A stretch of DNA of 64,000 bases from Glycomyces niveus (GTDB taxonomy: Bacteria; Actinomycetota; Actinomycetes; Mycobacteriales; Micromonosporaceae): positions 62,001 to 126,000 of the forward strand of contig NZ_JAGFNP010000014.1 of assembly GCF_017592475.1 (NCBI RefSeq). The letters are read 5' to 3'. The notes under the pieces were generated by a model. The model was not told the DNA's origin, searched no databases, and saw only the letters and a program-made list of their open reading frames with translations. A program made the translations under genes and the position numbers. Shown piece after piece: positions 58,032-64,000 of this stretch; the first letter of the stretch is position 1, and each line of letters opens with the position of its first letter.

Positions 58032-59000
58032 ATGACTGCCTCAGCGCTCCCGGTGCCGCGACTGCACATCGTGACCGGGAAGGGCGGCACGGGGAAGACC
58101 TCGGTCGCGGCCGCGCTGGCGCTGGCCCTGGCCGGCGCCGGGCGGCGGGTGCTCCTGGTGGAGGTCGAAGGGCGGCAGGGGATCGCGCCGCTGTTCGACG
58201 CGCCGTCGCTGGGTTACGAGGAGCGGCATCTGGCCGCGGGCCTGGACGGCGGGGAGGTGTTCGGGCAGTCGGTGGACGCCGACGAGGCGCTGCTGGACTA
58301 CCTGACGATGTTCTACCGGCTGGGTTCGGCGGGGAAGGCGCTGCAGAAGTTCGGGGCGATCGACTTCGCGACGACGATCGCGCCGGGCCTGCGGGACATC
58401 CTGCTCACGGGCAAGCTCAAGGAGGCGGTGTCGCGCACCGAGTCGGGCCGGATGGCCTATGACGCGGTGGTGCTGGACGCGCCGCCGACGGGCCGGGTGG
58501 TGAAGTTCCTGAACGTGACGGTGGAGAGCGGGCGGCTGGCGAAGACCGGGCCGATCGGGAAGCACTCGCGGTCGGTGGCGCGGATGCTGCACTCGTCGCT
58601 GACGGCGGTGCACGTGGTGACGACGCCGGCGGCGATGCCGGTGCAGGAGAGCGTGGACGCGTACCGGGAGCTCATGGCCGCGGACCTCCCGGTGGGGCAC
58701 CTGGTGCTGAATAAGGTCGCGGGCGCGAAGGCCGTGGAGGTCGACCCGGAGGCGATCGCGGCCGGGCTCGCTCGCGCGGGCGTTGGCCCCGACGCCGCGC
58801 TCGTGGCGGGCCTGGTGGAGGAGTACGCGGCGGCGAAGGCGGAGATCGAGGCGGTGGACGGGTACCGGGACCGGCTCGAGCGGTTGGGCCGCCCGGTGGA
58901 GGAGCTGCCGCTGCTGCCCGAGGGGGTGGACCTGTCGGGGCTGTACCAGCTCGCGCGGGTGCTGCGTCCGGGCGTGTCGGGGGAGCGGCGCCATGGCTGA
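58032..59000 (+). CDS. ArsA/Get3-like ATPase, subunit 1 (Rv3679-like)
   Basis: The 322-aa P-loop ATPase of the ArsA/Get3 branch has the deviant Walker A GKGGTGKT at residues 16-23, including signature Lys17. It also has a switch I-like stretch, Walker-B-like AVVLDAPPTGRVVKFL, and VTTPAAMPVQES. It lacks the C-terminal arsenite-binding cysteines. With the next gene it matches the M. tuberculosis pair Rv3679-Rv3680 (BagAB), an anion-transporter-ATPase-like pair beside whiB4. The genes overlap by 8 nt. A heterodimer at the membrane is likely. Confidence 0.9.
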   Translation: MTASALPVPRLHIVTGKGGTGKTSVAAALALALAGAGRRVLLVEVEGRQGIAPLFDAPSLGYEERHLAAGLDGGEVFGQSVDADEALLDYLTMFYRLGSAGKALQKFGAIDFATTIAPGLRDILLTGKLKEAVSRTESGRMAYDAVVLDAPPTGRVVKFLNVTVESGRLAKTGPIGKHSRSVARMLHSSLTAVHVVTTPAAMPVQESVDAYRELMAADLPVGHLVLNKVAGAKAVEVDPEAIAAGLARAGVGPDAALVAGLVEEYAAAKAEIEAVDGYRDRLERLGRPVEELPLLPEGVDLSGLYQLARVLRPGVSGERRHG

Positions 59001-60117
59001 GGTGCGGGGACTGTTCGTGGACGCGCTGCTCAAAGACGCGGGCAAGCATGTGATCGTGTGCTGCGGTTCGGGCGGGGTCGGCAAGACGACGACGGCGGCG
59101 GCGCTGGCGCTGCGGGCGGCGGAGGTGCACGGGCGGCGCACGGTGGTGCTGACGATCGATCCGGCCCGGCGGCTGGCGCAGTCGCTGGGGATGGAGGCGC
59201 TCGACAACGTCCCGAGGCGGGTCGAGGGGGTGCGCGGCGGGTCGCTGGACGCGATGATGCTCGACATGAAGCGCACGTTCGACGAGGTCGTGGCGTCGCA
59301 TACGACGCCGGAGCGGGCGGCGGAGATCTTCGCGAACCCGTTCTACCAGGCGGTGTCGTCGACGTTCTCGGGCACGCAGGAGTACATGGCGATGGAGAAG
59401 CTCGGGCAGCTGCGCGCCACGGGCGAGTGGGACCTCATCGTGCTGGACACGCCGCCGTCGCGGTCGGCGCTGGACTTCCTGGACGCGCCGGCGCGGCTCG
59501 CGCGGCTGCTCGACGGCCGGGTGATCCGGCTGCTGTCGGCGTCGACGCCTGGCGCGCGGCGGTCGATGCTGTCGCTCATGGGCGCGAGCGCGGCGGTGTT
59601 CACGCGCGTGTTCAACAAGGTTCTCGGCGGGCACCTGCTGACGGACGTCGCCGAGTTCACGGCGAGCCTGGAGGACACGTTCGGGGGCTTCCGCAAGCGC
59701 GCGGAGGCGACGTTCGCGGCTTTGCAGGACGACCAGACGTCGTTCCTGGTGATCGCGGCGCCGGAGCCGGCGGCGGTGGGCGAGGCGGTGTACTTCACGC
59801 GGCGGCTCACGGAGGAGCGGATGCCGCTCGACGGGATGGTCCTGAACCGGTTGACGCCGGTGGCGGCGGAGCTGACGGCGGAGCGGGCGCTGGGTGCGGC
59901 TGCGGCCCTTGAGGAGTCGGACGCGGACGACCCGGTCGCGGCGGTGCTGCGGACGCACGCGGACCTGGCGCGGCGGCGGGCGGCCGAGGAGCGGGTGGCG
60001 GCCCGGTACGCGGCGGCGTGCCCGGGGGTGCCGCAGCGGTGGGTGCCGTCGCTGGGGGTCGAGGTCGTGGACCTGGACGATCTGCGCGCGTTCGGCGAGG
60101 CGGCCGCGGGCGCCTGA
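58993..60117 (+). CDS. ArsA/Get3-like ATPase, subunit 2 (Rv3680-like)
   Basis: The 374-aa partner of subunit 1. Its P-loop is GSGGVGKTT (residues 25-33): the signature lysine at the second position is replaced by Ser26, while Lys31 and Thr32 remain. Other motifs are LTIDPARRLAQSLG (switch I), LIVLDTPPSRSALDFLD (Walker B/switch II), and VIAAPEPAAVGEAVYF. Two such unlike subunits suggest one active-site lysine per heterodimer. It is translationally coupled by overlap with subunit 1. wblA follows in the opposite direction. Confidence 0.9.
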   Translation: MAEVRGLFVDALLKDAGKHVIVCCGSGGVGKTTTAAALALRAAEVHGRRTVVLTIDPARRLAQSLGMEALDNVPRRVEGVRGGSLDAMMLDMKRTFDEVVASHTTPERAAEIFANPFYQAVSSTFSGTQEYMAMEKLGQLRATGEWDLIVLDTPPSRSALDFLDAPARLARLLDGRVIRLLSASTPGARRSMLSLMGASAAVFTRVFNKVLGGHLLTDVAEFTASLEDTFGGFRKRAEATFAALQDDQTSFLVIAAPEPAAVGEAVYFTRRLTEERMPLDGMVLNRLTPVAAELTAERALGAAAALEESDADDPVAAVLRTHADLARRRAAEERVAARYAAACPGVPQRWVPSLGVEVVDLDDLRAFGEAAAGA

Positions 60118-60207
60118 GCGCGGCGGTGCCCCGGAACAGCAGTCGCGCCCGGACGGTGGTGCCGTCCAGGCGCGGTGCTCATGCCTTTCGGTGAGAGGCT
60201 TCGCCGG

Positions 60208-60534
60208 TCAGAAGTTGACGTCGACCGGTATCCGGCGCCGGCTGCCCTTGCGGGCGCTGCGCTGCTCCTCCTCGAGTGCGACCTCGAAGACCGCCCGCCA
60301 GGAGCGGACGTCCGCGTGCCTGCGCAGCAGTGCCCTCCGCTCCCGCTCGGTCATGCCTCCCCAGACGCCGAACTCGATGCGGTTATCGAGCGCGTCGGCG
60401 AGGCATTCGAGCCGTACCGGACAGCCGCGGCACACTTTCTTCGCGTTGTTCTGCTCTGCTCCTTGCACGAACAGGGCGTCAGGATCACCTTCCTGACATA
60501 GCGCCCTGGTCGTCCAGTCGATCAGCAGTCCCAT
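60208..60534 (-). CDS. wblA: WhiB-family iron-sulfur regulator, WblA/WhiB4 type
   Basis: The 108-aa protein coordinates a 4Fe-4S cluster by Cys13, Cys35, Cys38 and Cys44 and has the turn GVWGG (56-60) with the basic stretch RERRALLRR. The run FVQGAEQNNAKKVCRGC and ECLADALDNRIEFGVWGG is that of Streptomyces WblA and mycobacterial WhiB4. It responds to oxygen or NO and, in Streptomyces, controls sporulation and antibiotic production. The second ATG (60534) has proper spacing from GGGGAGG; the first ATG (60540) is only 2 nt away. Confidence 0.93.
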   Translation of the reverse strand: MGLLIDWTTRALCQEGDPDALFVQGAEQNNAKKVCRGCPVRLECLADALDNRIEFGVWGGMTERERRALLRRHADVRSWRAVFEVALEEEQRSARKGSRRRIPVDVNF

Positions 60535-60540
60535 CCGCAT

Positions 60541-60878
60541 GACCTCCCCGTGAGATCTTTCCCCTTCATACCCCCCGACGACTACATTCGAGTGACCTCT
60601 CGATCACGCAATGTGGCCGTCAGAACGGACCTTACACCTCTCGTAAGGGTTTGACTACTCTCCGAGACGAAAATCGGACTCCGTGGGACGGCTTCACCCC
60701 TACGGTTCATTACGCGATGGCAGTTCGCGATAATAACGATTCCGATACGAGCGCATCTCTCCTTTCGGATTGCGGCGTATCAATTGCGGGCATACATGTC
60801 GCCTCGCATGCGGGCCACCCCATCCACATACGGATGCTGCCGTGCCGCACTTCCCGACGTTCGTTCTAATCTGAGGCG
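60541..60878. other. Divergent promoter region of wblA and the PBP gene
   Basis: About 340 bp, A+T-richer than the surroundings between 60580 and 60800. It holds the promoters of both flanking genes. Several TTACG/CGTAA-like words and TTGAC (60650) occur, but a definite promoter pair was not assigned. No gene was found. Confidence 0.45.
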
Positions 60879-63338
60879 GTGGAGACCTTGAAACGCGACC
60901 GGAGTCCCCTGAGGGACGGCATCGCGCTGCTGATCTGCGGTGTGCTCGCCGGTGTGCTCGCGGCCGCGGCCGCCTTCCCCCTCGTCGGACTGGGCGGCCT
61001 CGTTGCCGAGAACAGCGTCGACTCGTTCGAGTCGCTGCCGACGGAACTCACCAAACCCACGCTGCCGCAGACGACCTATGTGTACGCCTCCGATGGCGAG
61101 ACGCTGATCACCTCCTTCTACGAGGAGAACCGGCGCGAGGTCTCCCTCGACGAGGTCTCCCCGGTCATGATCGACGCGCTCCTGGCGGCCGAGGACTCGA
61201 AGTTCTACGAGCACAACGGGGTCGACTGGGCCGGGATCATCCGGGCCGCCGTGGCGAACCAGGGCGGCGACTCCCAGGGGGCGTCGACCCTCACCATGCA
61301 GTTCGTACGCAATACCCTGATCTACTCGGCTTCAACCATCGACGAAGTGATCGCCGCATCCGAGGACACGTACGAGCGCAAGCTCCGAGAAGCCCGGTAC
61401 GCCATGGGGATCGAAGAGACAATGTCCAAAGAGGAGATCCTCGAGGGCTACCTGAACGTGATCTACCTCGGCAACCAGGCCTACGGGGTCCACGCCGGCT
61501 CCTACACGTACTTCAACAAGCCGCCGAACGAGCTCACCGCGGCCGAGGCCGCGACGCTCGCGTCGCTGCCGAAGTTCCCCTCCTACGCCGACGGCCTCCT
61601 CGACGGCGAGGGCGACGACACCCAGATCGTCGACCGCCGCAACTGGATCCTCGACCGCATGGTCGGCCTGGGCACCCTCACCCAGGCCGAAGCCGACGAG
61701 GCCAAGGCCCAGCCGCTCGGCCTGAACCCGCGCCCAGTCCGCAGCGAATGCGTCGACGTCGCCACCCCCAACTGGGGCTTCTTCTGCGACTACTTCAAGG
61801 AGTGGTGGGGGAACCAGGAGGCCTTCGGCGAGACCGAGCGCGACCGCCTGAGCCTGCTCAAGCGCGGCGGCTTCAAGATCGTCACCAGTCTCGACGCCGA
61901 ACTGCAGAACAAGGCCACCGAGGAGCTCGCCGACGAGGTCGGCGTCGACATCCCCGAAGCGCTCGGCTCGGTCACGATCACGCCCGGCACCGGGCACGTG
62001 CGGGCCATGGCCGTCAACCGCGAATACAGCCTCGACCAGACCGAGAACGGTCCGCGCAGCGACGGCGACGACTCCAAGCCCTCGAACTACCCGGCCACGA
62101 CCATCCCGCTGCTCAGCGGCAGCGAAGAGGTCAACGGCTATCCGGGCGGCTCGACGTTCAAGATGTTCACCATGCTTGCGGCCCTTGACAAGGGCTATCC
62201 CCTGGAGACCCGCATCCCCTCGCCGGGCAGGTACGCCTCCCAGTACCTCATGAGCGGGTCCTCGCTCAGCGAGTCCGAGTCGGACTGCCAGCCGTTCACG
62301 CGCGACGGCGAGCAGTGGGCGCACTGGTGCCCCACGAACGACGGCGACTGGTCCTCGGCGCCGCTGAACATGTGGGGCATGTTCGGCCGCTCCTCCAACA
62401 CCGCGTTCGTGCGGCTCCAAGAGATGGTCAGCGTCAGCGCCGCCTACGAGGCGGCCGTCGCCTCCGGCGTCGACTTCTACAACTCGCCGCTGAACAAAGC
62501 GTACGAGGACGGCACCATGGACGAGTCCCAGGGCACCTTCACCCTCGGCCTCCACTCGACGACGCCGCTCGAGATGGCCGAGTCGTACGCCACGGTCGCC
62601 GCCGGAGGCGTCCACTGCGAGCCGCTCCCGGTCATGAAGGTGATCGGCTCGGACGGGAAGGAACTGCCCGACGCCGCTGCGCCGCAATGCAACCAGGCGT
62701 TCCCCGAGGAGGTCGCGTACGCGGCCGTCAGCGCCGGCCGCTGCGTCGTGGGCCAGAACGCCGACGGCACCCAGTGCTCGGGCACCGGCACCGCCGCCAG
62801 GTACACCGGCGACTTCGGGCGGCCGCTGTTCGGCAAGACCGGCACGGCCGACTCGAACCGGTCCTACTGGTTCATCGGCTCGACCCCGAACGCCACCACC
62901 GCGACGTTCGTCGGCGACCCCGACGCGACGCACCGCAGCAACGTGGCGACCTCCTCCTTGAAGGACTCGGTGAAGTCCGCCGGCGTCGCCATCCTCAAGG
63001 ACGCCGTGAGCGGCCTCGACGAGGCGAACTTCCCCAAGCCCACCAACGACATGGTCAACGGCAAGAACCTCGTCTCCATCCCGTCGATCGACTGCATGGA
63101 CCCCGACGACGCCCGCTCGCGCGTCGCCGGCGCCGGGTTCGAAGCCTCGATCGCCAGCGGCCAGTACGACTCCGACTGCAAAGAGGGCGAAGCGTTCTCG
63201 ACCACGCCGACCGGTTCGGCCCCGAAGGGCGCGCCGGTGTACATCCTCGTCTCGAACGGCTCCGACTACAAGGAAGAGGAGAAGCCCGGCGAGGGCGAGT
63301 CGCCCGGTCCCGGCGAGACGCCGCCCGGCCGTGACTGA
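60879..63338 (+). CDS. ponA2: Class A penicillin-binding protein with PASTA domain, PonA2-like
   Basis: The 819-aa bifunctional peptidoglycan synthase has a cytoplasmic start and one helix (about 14-36). The GT51 transglycosylase has catalytic Glu105 in LLAAEDSKFYEHNGVD, and GASTLTMQFVRN. The transpeptidase has Ser425 in GGSTFKMF, SSN at 505-507, and Lys653 in FGKTGTAD. A single PASTA domain (about 727-787) and a Pro/Glu-rich tail end it. GTG start at 60879. Its position beside wblA matches mycobacterial ponA2 beside whiB4. Confidence 0.95.
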   Translation: METLKRDRSPLRDGIALLICGVLAGVLAAAAAFPLVGLGGLVAENSVDSFESLPTELTKPTLPQTTYVYASDGETLITSFYEENRREVSLDEVSPVMIDALLAAEDSKFYEHNGVDWAGIIRAAVANQGGDSQGASTLTMQFVRNTLIYSASTIDEVIAASEDTYERKLREARYAMGIEETMSKEEILEGYLNVIYLGNQAYGVHAGSYTYFNKPPNELTAAEAATLASLPKFPSYADGLLDGEGDDTQIVDRRNWILDRMVGLGTLTQAEADEAKAQPLGLNPRPVRSECVDVATPNWGFFCDYFKEWWGNQEAFGETERDRLSLLKRGGFKIVTSLDAELQNKATEELADEVGVDIPEALGSVTITPGTGHVRAMAVNREYSLDQTENGPRSDGDDSKPSNYPATTIPLLSGSEEVNGYPGGSTFKMFTMLAALDKGYPLETRIPSPGRYASQYLMSGSSLSESESDCQPFTRDGEQWAHWCPTNDGDWSSAPLNMWGMFGRSSNTAFVRLQEMVSVSAAYEAAVASGVDFYNSPLNKAYEDGTMDESQGTFTLGLHSTTPLEMAESYATVAAGGVHCEPLPVMKVIGSDGKELPDAAAPQCNQAFPEEVAYAAVSAGRCVVGQNADGTQCSGTGTAARYTGDFGRPLFGKTGTADSNRSYWFIGSTPNATTATFVGDPDATHRSNVATSSLKDSVKSAGVAILKDAVSGLDEANFPKPTNDMVNGKNLVSIPSIDCMDPDDARSRVAGAGFEASIASGQYDSDCKEGEAFSTTPTGSAPKGAPVYILVSNGSDYKEEEKPGEGESPGPGETPPGRD

Positions 63339-63350
63339 GCCGTAAGCGAA

Positions 63351-63386
63351 CTGCGGGCCCGCGCCTTCCGGCGCGGGCCCGCAGTC
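63351..63386. terminator. Terminator after the PBP gene
   Basis: A perfect 16-bp stem (63351-63366 with 63371-63386), TTCC loop and CCTTTT tail on the plus strand lie 12 nt after the stop; it also faces the leftward ABC gene. Confidence 0.92.
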
Positions 63387-63406
63387 CTTTTGGGAGGAAG
63401 GAAGGC

Positions 63407-64000
63407 TCAGGTGGCCTTGGGCATCACGAGGGTGCCCGCGGCCGCGGCGGAGACGGCGTGGTCGTCGTGGAGGTGGTTGCCCTCACGCAGTTGGCCGTCG
63501 CGGATGGTGACGGCGCGCAACGCGCGCTCGGCCACCTCGTGGTCGTGCGTGATGATGAGGATCGTCAGCCCCTCGTCGTGCAGCTCGTCCAATGTGGCCA
63601 TGATGGAGTCGGCGGTCTTGGAGTCGAGGTTGCCGGTGGGCTCATCGCACAGCAGCAGGCTGGGCCCGGCCGCGAGGGCGCGGGCGATGGCAACGCGCTG
63701 GCGCTCGCCGCCCGAGAGGGTGGTGGGGAGCGCGTCGAGGCGGTGGGAGAGGCCGACGAGCTCGAGCTTCTCGCGAGCGATCTGGCGCCGCTTGCGCTTC
63801 GGGATCCCTTGGTAGACCAGGGACATGGCGACGTTCTCGGTCGCGGTGCGGTGGGCCATGAGGTGGAAGGACTGGAAGATGAACCCGATCTTCTCGGCGC
63901 GCAGCTGGGTGCGGTGCGCCTCCTTCATGGTGGAGGTGTCGCGGCCGTCGAGCCGGTAGGTGCCGGCGGTGGGGGCGTCGAGGAGGCCGAGCAGGTTCAG
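63407..64000 (-). CDS. ABC transporter ATP-binding protein, MacB/LolD type, 5' cut by window edge
   Basis: The C-terminal three quarters of an ATPase; the frame runs on past 64000 (LNLLGLLDAPTAGTYRLDG precedes the first internal ATG). Q-loop FIFQSFHLM, signature LSGGERQR, Walker B LLLCDEPTGNLDS and H-loop ITHDHE are present, and the linker YQGIPKRKR is typical of MacB-type proteins. A Met/His-containing tail of about 35 residues follows. The permease partner must lie outside the window. Function is probably peptide or lipid export or envelope stress response. Confidence 0.9.
   Translation of the reverse strand: MNLLGLLDAPTAGTYRLDGRDTSTMKEAHRTQLRAEKIGFIFQSFHLMAHRTATENVAMSLVYQGIPKRKRRQIAREKLELVGLSHRLDALPTTLSGGERQRVAIARALAAGPSLLLCDEPTGNLDSKTADSIMATLDELHDEGLTILIITHDHEVAERALRAVTIRDGQLREGNHLHDDHAVSAAAAGTLVMPKAT

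Overview
The window is about 70% G+C chromosomal DNA with very strong third-position G/C bias, many GTG starts, and several genes that seem to have leaderless promoters (a TANNNT -10 hexamer 6-7 nt before the start codon). Gene content is that of a filamentous or Glycomyces/Micromonospora/Streptomyces-like actinomycete. Markers include CarD, a WblA/WhiB4-type WhiB protein, a PonA2-type PBP with a PASTA domain, paired ArsA/Get3-like ATPases, an XRE-DUF5753 plus DUF397 pair, DUF574 methyltransferases, four LytR-CpsA-Psr (LCP) proteins and DUF3180 behind folK. The exact genus is not determined.

Layout. 1-5.6 kb: the end of a DeoR regulator, two RbsC-like membrane proteins, and the folate genes folB-folK with DUF3180. 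5.6-7.1 kb: tRNA-Arg(CCU) followed by a decayed zone with a transposase fragment, a truncated ORF and an IPT/TIG protein. 7.1-11.8 kb: an ABC cassette of small exported protein, ATPase and large FtsX/DUF1430-like permease, divergent from a NarL-type two-component system. 11.9-15.4 kb: a Tat-exported GH11 xylanase with repeated upstream elements, small unknown genes, and the DUF397/XRE pair. 15.5-17.3 kb: tandem DUF574 methyltransferases. 17.5-23.5 kb: an envelope/exopolysaccharide block (LCP, UDP-glucuronate decarboxylase-like, polyprenyl-phosphate sugar transferase, GT4, CDP-alcohol phosphotransferase). 23.8-28.2 kb: glutamate-cysteine-ligase-like enzyme, membrane protein, glyA. 28.4-31.7 kb: two LPXTG surface proteins.

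32-41.7 kb: P1 peptidase, GH114 lipoprotein, GGDEF diguanylate cyclase, zinc-ribbon membrane protein, three tandem LCP paralogues, and a siderophore-interacting protein behind an iron-box-like palindrome. 41.9-46.6 kb: a translationally coupled 37-residue membrane peptide, ABC ATPase and permease, divergent from an orphan histidine kinase, then tRNA-Tyr. 46.8-53 kb: YajQ, RecD2, an AGCS amino-acid symporter, a DEDDh exonuclease and a lipoprotein. 53.5-56.6 kb: carD, ispF (no ispD between them), a TPR protein and a fumarylacetoacetase-like protein lacking key catalytic segments. 56.7-63.3 kb: RidA, DUF4177, two ArsA-like ATPases, WblA and PonA2, in the same order as Mycobacterium tuberculosis Rv3678c-Rv3682. 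63.4 kb to the end: a partial MacB/LolD-type ABC ATPase.

The main theme is cell-envelope biology: polymer synthesis, wall attachment by LCP proteins, peptidoglycan synthesis, sortase substrates, and two ABC systems beside histidine kinases. No CRISPR array, prophage or complete insertion sequence was seen. The most unusual items are the peptide/ATPase/permease operon whose ATPase carries a long repeat-bearing tail, the catalytically altered fumarylacetoacetase homologue, and a tandem repeat built from the last codons and stop of the decarboxylase-like gene.
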